The notes: a model not told the origin generated them from the sequence alone. 64,000 nt of DNA from Diphasiastrum complanatum (GCA_029204225.1 CM055094.1:67106536-67170535); one strand, 5' to 3'. Shown: positions 1-10,722, counted from the first letter of the stretch. Numbers and translations: made by a program.

Positions 1-280
1 CTTTTCCTCGAGCGGTTGTAAGAATTCAACTCAAAAATTATCGAGCATCTGGCCTTGGAGCTGGTTCAGCTTCGTGAGATCGACAATGATTGACCCTGCG
101 GTAGTGCTCAGGGACAAAGCAGCTTCTGCCTTTAATCTTGTCATTTGATCCTTCTATAGATGTTTCTGGAACACGACAAAGCCTTTTTGCACTGGATTAA
201 GCACCAAAAGTTTTTTGGAGTTGGAGCCCATATATCTCAACTCTGCGCTCATTTTGACATATTGAACGATCAAGAGAAAA
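1..280 (-). pseudogene. Distal end of the Gypsy-1 extra ORF (coiled-coil remnant)
   Basis: Read on the minus strand, this edge fragment is open over most of its length, with one or two stops. It gives a charged, helical-looking stretch (QMTRLKAEAALSL, then LTKLNQLQGQMLDNF). It lies on the same strand and on the 3' side of the Gypsy-1 pol gene. The extra ORF of the second gypsy element (47.5-50.4 kb) also ends in a long coiled coil. I infer that this is the far end of the equivalent Gypsy-1 protein, continuing beyond the window start. No catalytic motif is visible. Confidence 0.35.
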
Positions 281-989
281 CATGCTGACAGGAACATTGT
301 TGGTTCCCAAGCCAACAGATCTTTCCAGCATCCTTTCTGTACCTATTTCGGTTCCAGTTGATGCTGCACCAGCAGTCGAAGTAGCAGCCACCACTGCTAT
401 GGAGAGTGAAGTGGTGGCAATGGACACCAATGGAGCTGCTGCTGTTGTGGATTCTTCAAAGCCAACATTTGCTTCCACATCTCAGAAGCAGCCAAGCACA
501 TCCACCTTTGAGGATGACACGACCCAGTCCGATACATCAGACAAGGGACGCTTAACTGCTGAAGGCGACACTGGGGCACATGTGACAGATGACGAAGAAC
601 TAGACGACCAGCCCCACTGGTTTCGATCCATGACAGAGAAAGCCAAGAACCTTGTGGCTGAAGTATATGAGTTCGACAAGTACCATCGTCAACTCACAAT
701 GCAGCTTATCACCTCAGAGAGGAAATCACTCGATTCTCTGAAGGAGTCCTTCGAGAAGATCAATTCACTCAAATCAGACAATACGAAGATGATTGAACAA
801 CATCGTTCTCTCGAAACACAACTTCAGACTTTAATAAAGGAAGCTGATTCTTTGAAGCAGACCAATAAGACGATTCAGGCCAAGTTTGACAATTTTCAGA
901 CTCAAAATGATTCTTTGAAACAGCAACTTTTGGCTGCAAATCAACGTGATAACACCAAAGCACACTGGATTACCCACAAGAGCATCTAA
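258..989 (+). pseudogene. Coiled-coil half of the Gypsy-1 extra ORF, in inverted orientation
   Basis: The frame is open from 258, with the first ATG at 282, and encodes about 235 aa. Residues 1-110 are Ala/Ser/Thr/Asp-rich and look disordered. From about residue 115 (QPHWFRSMTEKAKNLV) to the stop there is heptad-like coiled coil (LDSLKESFEKINSLKSDN, then LETQLQTLIKEADSLKQ). The layout, acidic linker then coiled coil, matches the second half of the extra ORF at 48.5-49.7 kb. The flanking related segments read on the minus strand, so this piece appears flipped relative to the rest of the gene. A free-standing small protein cannot be excluded. Confidence 0.45.
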
Positions 990-1644
990 TATATACCAAA
1001 AATTTTGAACTGAAATGGTAGCATCCGCATTCGTCAAAAAGATTGCTTGGTTTGCATATTTACAAAACAACTTGAATGTTGTATCTCGGATCATAGAGAT
1101 TTTGTACCCCTTCGTGGGTACGAAACAGTTGCTTAAGAAGTGGGCAACTTCATCCACCAAATCTTTGTTAGTTGAAAGCAGCTTCCCATCCAGAGGTAAT
1201 CCGAGAGCTGTGCAGAACAGGTCTTCAGTGATAGTGAAGAATTGGCCTCGTACGTGAACTTTGAAGTCCACCTTCGAAATTGAATGGATGGAGTTCACGA
1301 ATTCAGTACTAACTTCAAGATAGAGGGGTCCACTTTCAAATCACCCAACTTGCATCAATCCAAAAAGGACTAGATGGATGCTAGGCGGATTCCTCCGCAT
1401 GCTTTCCAAATGATATTAGAGCTCAAACCTGATGGGGAAGCCATTGTTCGAATGTTTAACGATAGCTTCGTAGATCGCAGTAGTTTGTAAAAAAGTGCTT
1501 TGATCGCAAAAAGTGAGCGCAGGAAAGCATAAACTCCGCAGGTAGAGAGTGTAAAGAGAAAAAATGAAAAATAACTCTGATAAGCAGTAGTAGTGTGGAA
1601 GGGATGATGACGTGGCATGGTGACTTGACATCTGTCACTTCCAT
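985..1644 (-). pseudogene. N-terminal part of the Gypsy-1 extra ORF (plant retroelement domain)
   Basis: From 1298 down to about 985 the minus strand encodes a compact domain. Motifs include VHVRGQFFTITEDLFCTALG and LSTNKDLVDEVAHFLSNCF. These resemble the 'putative plant transposon protein' domain found in accessory ORFs of plant LTR elements. That family assignment is from memory of the pattern, not a search. Between 1644 and 1300 two frames are open in pieces (candidate start MEVTDVKSP at 1644), so the 5' end is frameshifted. Below about 985 the similarity on this strand ends abruptly and the plus-strand coiled-coil segment takes over. Confidence 0.5.
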
Positions 1645-1649
1645 TTATG

Positions 1650-2290
1650 GAGGACGTGCATGGCTCAGTGTTTGAAACTATAATTTGCCAGATCGATCTT
1701 TAATGAAGGAAGACCGTTGGTAAAAATAAAATAAATTAATTAAGAAAAAAAAATATGTGTGAGCGTACGCACGTGTGAATAATAATGATCATGTGGCCAT
1801 CATCTTTAATGGAGGGATACAAAAAGTAGGTCGAGAGATTCTCGAAAGATTTTCGAAATTATGCTAGAAAGATTCTAGAAAGTTTCGCGAAACTTTCTCG
1901 AATGATCTTAAAAAAAATGTTACAGAAACTCACGAAAATTTCTCGAAAATTTTAGCAACATACTAGAAAATCTCTCCAAAAACAAAAGATAACGCTAGAA
2001 AAATTCTCGAAAACGATTTATGAAAATTTGATTAACAATTTTAGTGTCGCGAAAAAAAATCTCAAAAAATTCTCGAAAATACTTTTTAAATGATATTGAA
2101 AGATTGAGAGAAGTCAAGAAAAATTCTCAAAAAATTCTCGAAAATTTCTAGAAAATTTCTAGATGAAAAGAAATGTCGCAAAAAAAATTGAGACAAAATA
2201 AAAGAAAATTCGCGATTATTTTCAAAAAGATACTAGAAAATAATAAAAAAAAAATTCTAGTCAAAGGTAATATTTCTTCAGTCTGGACCC
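1650..2290. repeat. AT-rich degenerate TTCTCGAAAA / TTCTAGAAA repeat spacer
   Basis: About 450 bp (1810-2270) is built from many irregular copies of TTCTCGAAAA, TTCTAGAAA and TTTCGCGAAA, all near-palindromic around TCTAGA or TCGCGA. No ORF is present. It sits between the integrase end of Gypsy-1 and its extra ORF. The second gypsy element has a non-coding spacer with a different repeated motif at the same place. Confidence 0.6.
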
Positions 2291-3156
2291 GTTAATACGT
2301 GTCGGTAATAGTTCACCTTCAAGTGATTGAAGCTGCACATAACCATTGTCAAACACCTCTATGACTTTATACGGTCCAAGCCATCGCATATAGAGTTTTT
2401 CAGGCAACTTTTGATGGCGACTGTCATATATCAACACATAATCATTAGCTTTAAGATCACATTTTTTAATATGACTGTCATATTTCTTCTTTCTTTGTTT
2501 TCGGATTTCCTTCTTAGTTTTTGTGAAGTCTCTTGAGCTTCAGCTAGTTCTTCAACATTAGTCAACCTTTCGTTTATTAATCTTGCATCTGTTCATTGAG
2601 CTTGAATACGAAAGGTTTTCACCTCGAATTCCATTGGCAAGATAGGATGCATACCATATGTAAGGAAATATGGTGTCTGTTTCGTCGTGATTTTCTTTGT
2701 GTTGCGATAAGCCCAGAGAACTGATGGTAGTTTCTGATCCCATTCCGTTGCATGTGCAATAGTAATTTTAGTCAGGATCTTACATAAGATTCCAATAGCT
2801 CTTTCTGTCAACCCGTTTGCTTTTGGATTATAAGATGTAGTTTTTTTGTGTTTGATCAAGAAATAGGTTGTCAGCAACCATATCGTATCATTTAGAAAAT
2901 GTGTTCCTCGGTCACTTACTAGTTCAAGTCGACAACCATATCTTGTGATTATACTTTTGAATAAGAACGTCGCGACAGTTTTCGGATCGTTTCGTTTCGT
3001 CGCCTCTGCTTCAACATTCTCGATAGCATAATCCGTGGCAACTAGAATATAACGACATTTCGTATGTCGGGTAACAGGTTTGATTGGACCGACAAAGTCA
3101 ATCCCCCACTTCTCGAATGGTGCAAGAGGAAATATTGGTGTCAACGGCCAATTCAT
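2290..3156 (-). pseudogene. Gypsy-1 integrase core
   Basis: The frame 3156-2593 shows FEKWGIDFVGPI, then the catalytic series: D in VATDY, D in SDRGTHF, and E in NGLTERAIGIL. The usual downstream LWAYRNT motif is also present. This is the retroviral-type integrase (rve) that joins element cDNA to host DNA. All three acidic residues are present. Beyond 2593 the frame is broken. The region to about 2290 still gives pieces typical of the integrase C-terminus. It follows RNase H directly on the same strand. Confidence 0.85.
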
Positions 3157-3180
3157 TGCTTTTGTAGGCTTACCAGATCT

Positions 3181-3759
3181 CTAGCATGGATCACATGAAC
3201 GAATAAAATTTGATACATCCTTGAACATTGTTGGCCACCAATACTTGGCAGTCAATATCTTATTAGCTGTATTCTTCAAAGAAAAATGTCTGCCAGCATC
3301 TTCTGAGTGTAAGGCTTTAACGACCTTTTTGATGTCTTCAGTTTTGAGACATCTTCGTAGTTGATGGTCAGCACCAAGCTTGTATAGAACATTGTTAATA
3401 ATTGTATAAGGTGCTACCTTATATTGAAAAACTGTCTTTTGTTCCAAATTGTAACCATCTGGATATATCTGATCTTTAAGATAGGTAATAATATTAGAAT
3501 ATAACGAATTTGTAGATGAAATCTCGAATAAATGTTCGTCTGGAAAATCATCATTGATAGGGTCTTCAATTTTTCCGGTGTTGAGTTGCAATAGATAATC
3601 AACATTCGTATGATATTTTCCTTGACGAAGCTCTACTTGATAAGTAAATTCTTGCAGAAGTACAACCCATCGAGCAATTCGTTTTGATAGATCTAGTTTA
3701 ATTACAAAATACTTAAGAACATAATGATCCACATGAAAAATAAATGCATATCCTAGCAA
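3181..3759 (-). pseudogene. Gypsy-1 RNase H C-terminal part and integrase HHCC zinc finger
   Basis: The N-terminal part reads like the end of gypsy RNase H (VDHYVLKYF, LSKRIARWVVLLQEF, RQGKYHTNVDYLLQL). After a linker comes an HHCC finger: H in LHSEDAGRH, second H three residues from FS, then IRSCDPC. This finger normally precedes the integrase core, which lies immediately downstream on the minus strand. A one-codon stop separates it from the core ORF. Confidence 0.8.
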
Positions 3760-3774
3760 ATAATGTCGAAATTT

Positions 3775-4038
3775 TTAAACAATGAAAATCATGCCAAGTG
3801 CTTCCCTTTCTGTAGTCGAATAACTCTTCTCTGATGCACTGAGCTGTCGACTCGCATAGTAGATGGGATAATCCTTCTTCTGGTCATCCTTATGGCTTAG
3901 ATAGACGCCAATAGCAAATGCAGAAACATCCACATAACTGTGAAATAAAATAGCCCAGTTGGGTGGTCTCAGAATAGGAGCATTAATCAACCTTTGTTTA
4001 AGATCTTCGAATGCTTTATGTTGTTCATTTGTCCACAA
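3775..4038 (-). pseudogene. Gypsy-1 RNase H N-terminal part
   Basis: The translation has WTNEQHKAFEDLKQRL, then a first RNase H strand (FHSYVDVSAFAIGVYL) with the catalytic D, and YASRQLSASEKSYSTTEREAL with a catalytic E. This is standard gypsy RT-linked RNase H, which degrades the RNA strand of the RNA/DNA hybrid. A frame change separates it from the C-terminal RNase H segment. Confidence 0.8.
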
Positions 4039-4216
4039 GTATTCTACTTGTTTCTGCAGTAGATGTGTAAGAGAGGTAGCAATAGAAGCATGATTTTGAA
4101 TAAATATCCTGTAATAGCCAACATGTCCTAAGAAAGTTCTTAGTTCACGTAAATTTGTTGGTATCTAGAAATTCCTTATAAGCTCGACTTTATCTTTGTC
4201 GACTTCTATTCCTCTG

Positions 4217-4960
4217 TTAGATATTATGTGTCCGAGCAATGTTCCTTCTTTCATAACAAAAAAAACATTTCTCTGGATGAAGAGATAAACAAGTATCTTG
4301 ACACCGTTGCAATGTTAATTTTAGCTTTTGCAGGTGTGTCTTTATATCACTGTATACACAAAAATCATCAATAAATATTTCGAGAAAATTTCTCAGGAAG
4401 GCAGCGAAGATTAACATCATAATTCGCTGGAGCGTTACAAAGACCAAAGGACATTTTGTTGTAGGCATAAGTGCCCCAATCCGTAGTGCATGTGGTCTTT
4501 GAACGATCCTCCTTTTGCACTCCAACCTGATTATATCAAGAAAAGTCATCACAGAAACTGTAACTCTCTTGACCAGCAACCTGATCTAGTATGGAATCAG
4601 TGAAAGACAAAGGATGATGGTCCTTCCTTGTGGCAGCATTGAGCTTGCAAAAATCTTGGCATATTTATATTTTGCCAGTCTTCTTCTTTGGGACGACAAC
4701 AATGGGTGAAACCCATTCACTACCTAAGACGGGATAGATTATACCTGTCTTAAGGTGCTTGTTAAGTTCGTCCTTAACCATGAGAGAGTACTTAGGATTG
4801 AGACAATACTGTCTCTGTCGAATAGGTACAACATCTTCCTTAATGATCAATTCGGTGCTCTCCGAATTCTGCAGGTATACCCTTCAAATCGTCGAGCGAC
4901 CAGGCAAAAACGTCTTAATACTCCTTCAATAGTTCAGTGAATTTCACTAACTCTGATTCT
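4217..4960 (-). pseudogene. Gypsy-1 reverse transcriptase, frameshifted
   Basis: The N-terminal RT pieces read WVSPIVVVPKKKTGK and MSFGLCNAPA in one frame. After a frameshift near 4436 the palm motif continues in another frame as EIFIDDFCVYSD, followed by LSLHPEKCFF. The FIDD aspartates of the polymerase active site are intact. In-frame stops lie in the 4580-4660 stretch. The 4217-4060 interval carries the RT-RNase H connection in broken frame. Confidence 0.8.
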
Positions 4961-4986
4961 CCAAGTGACTTCGAAACATGCACAAG

Positions 4987-6129
4987 TCAGCCAGGTGCAA
5001 GTTCAATCAATTCAGTAGAATCTGGTAAAATGATACCTTCTGTCATACTGGCCTTGGTATGGCCATGAATTTCACGTATGGTTGACTCCACAGATGTTTT
5101 CTTGTCATCGACCTGGTTCTTGTTACCAAAGTCGTGTTCAGATTTGTCACTCGAATCGTTAGACTCTTTTGAGTTCGTGTCTGCAACGTTAATTTCTTCA
5201 TACGAAACATCCGCTTCAGCGTCGCAGGCATCAAAGAATTCTTCGTCATCAGCATTCTCATAACATTCAAAGTACTGCACTTCAATATCAGATCCATTGG
5301 AAAAAATATTCAAGGCATACGAAGATTCTTCTAATGTAAAGCTGGTGTCGGACAAAGGAGTTTCACCTTCATAATTGTCATGACTCCAGGTTATGATTTG
5401 TTTTGCTGGCTTACCTCGATTATTGGTCTCACCAGTCTGAAATCTCAGCTCTCTGAAATTCCAATGTACACTTGCGTTTGATTGATAAAGCCAAGGTCGT
5501 CCAATCAGCACATAATAGGATGACAAACTGAGTGGTTTGATAACAATGAAATTCATTGTGAATGGCTTGGCTTGAATGTAGACAGTGACATCCTTCAGTT
5601 CTCCAATAGGTTTTCGTCGTGTCGAATCAGCTAACTTGATGTTTCGCTGTGTCGGTTGAATGTCAGTCAGCCCCAGAGCATGAGTTGTGTGTTCTGTTAT
5701 TATATCTACACTGGAACCAGAGTCAATTGGCACTTTTTTTATCAGGCATTCCACAATGCTAATATCAATCTCAGGTGCACCAAGATCACCTAAATTGATA
5801 GACAAAACACCAGCATCTGGCAAAGAGACTTTTTTTTTCTTTTTGGCCACAAAAAGGCCTTTCAGTTGCTTTCTGTAATAAGTGTTATCTGCCAACAGCT
5901 GTTCAAAAGTAATGTTCGGACGAAGGGATCCAATATCAGTCACGATGTCATATCCTTTCGTCTTTGATTTTGAAGTTGGTTTATCGATAACAGCACTAGA
6001 CAATTTTGTCTTCGCGATTTCTTCATCCTCTTTCTCGAAAGTGACCACCTTTTCTGCAGCAGCTATCTGAACTTCAGCGTTGATGATTTTCTTTGCTTCT
6101 GCCGAGATATCTTTTGCAAATAACTTCAC
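4987..6129 (-). pseudogene. Gypsy-1 retropepsin (aspartic protease) region
   Basis: The longest open frame of the element (380 aa) has a protease domain centred on VPIDSGSSVDIIT (active-site DSG). The flap/strand segments are followed by YYVLIGRPWLYQSNASVHW, matching the RPWL motif of plant gypsy proteases. About 110 residues at the C-terminus are strongly acidic and Ser-rich before RT begins. The first 110 residues (KDISAEAKKIINAEVQ) look like a gag-PR linker. It is one ORF with no internal stop, so it is better preserved than its neighbours. Confidence 0.8.
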
Positions 6130-6840
6130 AGCATTGCGGTCATAGTTAGGGTCATCTTTGAGATCTTCCTTAGTCGTAGATTTGTTTGTTGTCTTGCTAG
6201 AGGATTTATTCTTCGAGGATTTTCGGCGCTTTGCGAAGATTTTTGATCAGGTTTTGAGGAGCTTTTGCTTCTTGTTGTGACTTTGAATAATTTCTCCACG
6301 TCACTTGGCCAGGATTGATCTTCTGTCTTTGCCAGTTTTCCTTCAATAACGTCAATTCTCTGCACAACAGCATCAGTCGCAGCTTTCGCTTTCGTGTCTG
6401 CAGCAGCTGGTGTTGCTACATACGGATATTTGGGTCGTGGTTTCTACGGCTGAGGGCAGTCAGGATACTTGTGGCCACGCTCTTTGCAATTCAAACATAA
6501 TGGTACATAGCCAATCGGCTTTCGCGATTGAGGACAGTCAGGAGAAAAATGTCTCGGCTCTCCACAGTTGTAGCAGTTGTTCGAAACTGGTTTAGTCGCA
6601 GTTTGAGACTTCACTGATCCAACAAATTCAGAAGGATTATGCCTTCTTGGTGTGAACTTGGGTCTATCCTGTTGGGCTGATGCTGCAGTACACTGTACAT
6701 AATTAGTAGTCGCATCATTTTGAGAAATAAAAAGTACCTCCTGGGCAGGATCTTCAATGTATTTGACATTCACAATAGTGTTGTCTTCCTTAGTGTATCC
6801 AGAAGTTCCACATTTCGTACACCACATTCTTGAGTTGGAA
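6126..6840 (-). pseudogene. Gypsy-1 nucleocapsid with two CCHC zinc knuckles
   Basis: Two textbook CX2CX4HX4C knuckles are visible: CYNCGEPRHFSPDC and CLNCKERGHKYPDC, 13 residues apart. A third, degenerate CX2C (CTKCGTSGYT) lies at the N-terminus. The knuckles bind genomic RNA during packaging. A stop (TAG) lies just past the second knuckle. The following 6365-6126 piece (KLFKVTTRSKSSSKPDQK) links in another frame to the protease ORF. Confidence 0.85.
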
Positions 6841-6849
6841 GAAGACGCT

Positions 6850-7860
6850 TTTGGTCTTTTATCTGCAACTTCAGAGATCTACACTTTCAAGTCATTAAAC
6901 TTTTTATTAAGGTCAGCCATATTACTCTTCCAAAGCTTTTCAACTTTAGAAGCTGACGACTTATTCTCGACAACTTTCGTGTCATCCTTTCGTTTGATTC
7001 GTCGTTTATTTTTTCTCTCTCCTTTGTCAGCTTCTGATTCTGATGAATTGCTGCTTTCATATTTCGAGCTTGAAGAACTGGTACTTGAATCAGAATCTAA
7101 ATCTTCATTGTTGTCACTAGAATCAGTCTTCGACTTTCAGAATTTCTTCATCGATTGTCGCTTTCGTGCTAGTTTCGAGGTCTCAAAATTTTTGGCACTA
7201 GCTATTACTGCGGCTAAGGAGGTCATGTCCCCTTGTCTGCAATACCGATCAATCTTTGGTGGTGACCAGCCAAAAACCATTCGATCTGCATATCTACGGG
7301 ATATACACCGGTTAGTTTTCCTATGAGATCTTTAACCTTACGTGTATATTTGCAAAGGGATTCTTTACTCTTCTTCTGAACATTGTTCAAACATCCAAGA
7401 ATTCTAGATTTTAACCAATCTCTCTGAACTGGTTCAAAAATGCATCTTTCAGCAAGTACCAGTTCCTACACGGTCTGGTTCAACTTGACTGTACCATATG
7501 CGTGCCTACTTTCTTAGCAGACCAAAAAATATGCGTAGTTTGTCTATGTCTGTTCCCTCATTATTCGCATTAGCGATTTACTCGAATTGTGAGACATAGC
7601 TATCTACATCATCGGAAGAAGTCCCTTTAAAATAATCGTATTTAATTTTGGAGATAGAAGTGAAACGTGCAGCAGGACCCTCCATTAGGAGTTCAAGTAA
7701 CTGGACAGTGATTTTGTCTAGATTTCTTCGACTAGTATTCTCACTCTGTCTTCATAAAAATTCCTCTCTAAGCTTACGGTATCGTTCTAATCTAGATTCT
7801 CTATCTGACATACACTAGAGATAGAAATGGATTTGTCAGATTTCTTATAACTTTCCTAAA
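6850..7860 (-). pseudogene. Gypsy-1 gag capsid region, multiply interrupted
   Basis: Minus-strand translation from about 7740 gives NLDKITVQLLELLMEGPAA, then IKYDYFKGTSSDDVDSYVSQ, and later motifs typical of the retrotransposon gag domain (CLNNVQKKSKESL). Several stops occur (for example in SQFE*IANANN). From about 7140 to 6850 there is a highly charged Ser/Glu/Lys-rich linker. The frame starts shortly downstream of the primer-binding site, as expected for gag. Confidence 0.65.
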
Positions 7861-7865
7861 CTATC

Positions 7866-7886
7866 CTCGGCAACGGCACCAAAAAT
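7866..7886 (-). promoter_or_regulatory. Primer-binding site of Gypsy-1 (tRNA-Asp type)
   Basis: The minus strand reads TTGGTGCCGTTGCCGAGGAT. This is close to TGGCGCCGTTGCCGGGGA, the complement of the plant tRNA-Asp 3' end, with about three mismatches. It lies directly inside the presumed LTR end and sets the element's orientation. Confidence 0.8.
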
Positions 7887-9050
7887 TGGTATATGTCGTA
7901 CTATACCAATAGGATTAATATAGATTTTATAGTAAATAATGTCGTTCCCACAGACGAAAGCGTTAGAAAGTTATGTTTTTGGTACAATTATGGCAAGTGG
8001 TCTCGAGGGTTATTCTGGTTGTCGACAGACATAAAAAATAACCAGTATTAAATTCAGAACAACAATCTAGCCTCTATCGAATTGGATGAAGCGCGTTCTA
8101 CAGATGAGACGTTATCAGAGTAGTACAGCGGTACTACACTCTGGCTGATTAAGGTGTCAATAGAGAATCCAAAATTGTTTGATGTATTTGCGACTGTGCA
8201 GACAATTAATTAATCGCATTCGCGAACTATTCGTTTCTAGACAGAAGTCCTCAACAACTAAAGTTCAACTTAATGGTTCAGAAACACGAAGAGTTTTAAA
8301 ATACGTTAGAAACTTATGTCAATGCCAATCAAGAAGACAGATCAGAGACTTAATTCTTCAGACAGGGACTGTTATTTCATATGTATACATACAGCTTTAT
8401 TCAATGATCGTGCTAGACTGTACCAAAGATAGTCGTTATTTGAGTGTCGAAAAGAAAGTATTCGCGACAGACGAATAAGATGGTTTAAAGACAGTTCTTT
8501 AGAGCATGCTTTACGGATACACAATAAACGACTGTAATGTACTAGAGCGTCTGTCTGATCAGAGAGTATTTCATGAAATGCATTAGAGATTGTTAGTAGA
8601 CTCCAGATCACTCACACTCAGCAGTGTGGAGAACAGAGATAAGAGAGAATAACTCACAGAACTCTATTCACTTCTTCAATCTCCTACATAAGTATAAACT
8701 CTTCTCTCTCGATGATCGAGACTGAAGTGTGAGATCAATATATGTTCTACGGGATGAACAAACACACCTCTAAAACAACAGGTGCGTCGCTCCCGCGAAA
8801 GGGTCTAGTTAACGATTAGACTGAAAATATGTTCACCTATACCATAGGAGGTATACTTAACTATGATTTAAAGTTACTCTAGTTTATCATGTCTTTTCAT
8901 ATCTAGTCGTTTCGTATGGACAACCTAGTAAAGGTTGTCCAAGACAATGTCTTTTCCTTCAAAAGGTCTTGCCCTTAATTACAAGGCAAGTACTTAGGAG
9001 ATATATTCCTGAAAAATGACTTAGGAATCTTCATGATTTATACTTATCCA
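7887..9050 (-). mobile_element. 5' LTR and U5 region of Gypsy-1
   Basis: Immediately upstream (minus sense) of the PBS the sequence begins with TG on the plus strand (7887). It includes CTGTGGGAACGACATT on the minus strand, a U5-like stretch common in plant gypsy LTRs. The interval has no convincing ORF. The outer boundary is set only by the start of a copia coding fragment at about 9053. No second LTR is available here for comparison, so the limits are approximate. Confidence 0.5.
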
Positions 9051-9052
9051 GC

Positions 9053-9708
9053 TCATATCTTCATTTGCGAGTATATCATGCCATATTTATGCTGATATTT
9101 AATATCTAACATTTTTGTGGCACCACAGAAGTCCAATTTCTTCCTCGTGTCTTTCGAGATCTGTGCATAGGCAACGCATCCGAACACTCTTAGGTTTTTC
9201 ACAGAAGGCTTAGAGCCTGTCCACACCTCATGGAACGTCTTGCCTGAGAGGGCCTTGGGAACATCTGTTCTGGACGTAAGCTGCAGTGGAGACAACTTCG
9301 GCCCAGAATCTCTTGGGCAGCGATGCATGAGCTAGCATACATTTGGTTGATTCAACCGAGGTATGGTTTTTCCTCTCGGCTAAGCCATTAGACTGAGGAC
9401 TATAAGGAGTGATGAATTGCTGCTCAATGCCCTGGCTTTGGCAGTACTCCTTAAACTCAGTAGAGATATATTCTCCACCATTGTCTGATCTTAGGGCCTT
9501 GATTGTCTTTCTAGTCTCCTTTTCTGCACGCTCCTTGAAGATTTTGAAGCAGTTGAAGGCTTCTGATTTCTGTTTTATAAAGTACACCATAGTCCTTCTG
9601 GAAAATTCATCAATAAAAGTTATAAAATACTTTGCATCCTTCAATGAAGGATTTCATTGGGCCACAAATGTTTGAATGTACAATGTCTAACAATCCTCTA
9701 GCAATATG
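9053..9708 (-). pseudogene. Copia integrase fragment, frameshifted
   Basis: From 9708 the minus strand reads LLDIVHSNICGPMKSF. After a +1 shift it continues FITFIDEFSRRTMVYF, RSDNGGEYIS, then YSPQSNGLAERKN, with the D, D and E of a copia integrase core. A second frame (9328-9053) continues LRVFGCVAYAQIS. No GAG-pre-integrase finger precedes it. The fragment starts abruptly at about 9708, next to the H3-like pseudogene, and stops at 9053 before RT. Confidence 0.85.
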
Positions 9709-10413
9709 CTAATGGACAGATTTCTTTGTCATTATGTCTAGCTCCTCTTGGGTAATCACCACTTTTGGTGATGAAACCTGCTGAGGAGCTGGACGAATAA
9801 CAGGAGGAGGACTGGGTGAAGATTCTGGATTTGAGTCAGATTCTCCAGCATCTGACTCAGAGCTCATAAAGACACGGGGTCTTTTGGTCGGGGTACGTCT
9901 AGGAGGAAGGGAAGCAGCTAGCTGGCCTTCGAGATCTAGCCTTCTTGGGGACAGACTGCTTTCTCTTCCTCCTAGAGGTAGTAGGCACATTGGCTCTCTC
10001 CAGAGGCAGGTCTCTGGAGGTGCTGGCATTATCAACATGCATACCAGAATATTTGTCCCGAAGCCTTTTGAGAATGACGAAATCCTTTGGCATGATGGTG
10101 ACACGCTTACCATGCACTGCCAAAAGACAAGTATCCTCAAAAAACTAGGACAGAAATCTTCTGCAGCACCCTACAAGGCCTGCATGGCTGTCACGGCAAA
10201 ACGAACATCCAGCCCAAGTGACAGAGTGACATTCCATACAGATCGGCCAAAAGGAGCTCTAGGGATCAACAATTCAGTTGATTTCTGGAGTTTTCTAATC
10301 TCCCTCAGCCAGACCTGCTTCCTGCCATGTCTACGGCCAGTACTAGGGGGATCACAGGAAAGGGATGGCTGTATAGTGGTGATTGCACGGGCGGTGGATT
10401 TGATCCTGGCCAT
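9709..10413 (-). pseudogene. Histone H3-like gene with basic C-terminal extension, broken
   Basis: The ATG at 10413 opens MARIKSTAR, matching the H3 tail start ARTKQTAR with K4 and R8 kept and K9 replaced by Ala. The histone fold follows: VWLREIRKLQKSTELLI (alpha-N), PFGRSVWNVTLSLGLDVRF (alpha-1/loop 1) and AMQAL. A TAG replaces the Gln codon (stop at 10171-10173). After a frameshift near 10135 the fold resumes as FEDTCLLAVHGKRVTIMPKD, then ILKRLRDKYSG. Canonical H3 ends there. This one continues with a Lys/Arg-rich tail (TSRRKRKQSVPKKARSRR), then, in another frame, an acidic Ser/Pro-rich piece down to 9709. Loop 1 has canonical H3 length, which argues against CENH3. It is a pseudogene, intronless as seen. 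Confidence 0.8.
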
Positions 10414-10722
10414 CATTCTCGGAAGAAGAAAATTACAAAAAGAAGTTTGACCAAAATAAAAGTGGATCAAAACAAAAAAATTTGCGATGAAAGGGCGCTT
10501 GAGATCGATACCAACACTGAATATCAATTTCGAGCGCAAGATCTACAGAGATTATTTGCAGAAAAGAGATGCGCGCTCGAAAGCGATAATGCACAACAAG
10601 CGATATCGGACTTGAGCACACTATGAGAGGGCGGAAGCTTGAAAGATGAAAGAGCGCGCTTGAGAGCAATATCGGGAGCTAAAAGTGAAAATTTTGCGAA
10701 AAAAAATGAAAATTTCGAGGAC

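Larger units (their letters stand above)
1..9050 (-). mobile_element. Ty3/gypsy LTR retrotransposon Gypsy-1 (partial; 3' LTR outside window)
   Basis: On the minus strand the order is LTR (from about 9050 to 7887), tRNA-Asp primer-binding site (7886-7866), gag with paired CCHC knuckles, aspartic protease, RT, RNase H, integrase, non-coding spacer and extra ORF. RT before integrase is the Ty3/gypsy order. The tRNA-Asp PBS and a post-pol ORF fit the Athila/Tat group, but I cannot fix the lineage. Frameshifts and stops occur in gag, RT and the RNase H connection. The FIDDF motif in RT and the three integrase catalytic residues survive. The 3' LTR would lie below position 1. Confidence 0.85.

Noticed and set aside
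9709-10413. Calling the H3-like gene a CENH3.
   Set aside because: Loop 1 has canonical H3 length, and the tail starts with an H3-type MAR-K-TAR motif; only a few residues recall CENH3.
9884-10450. A 188-codon plus-strand ORF over the histone-like region.
   Set aside because: It is antisense to clear histone-fold motifs and has no domain-like pattern of its own.
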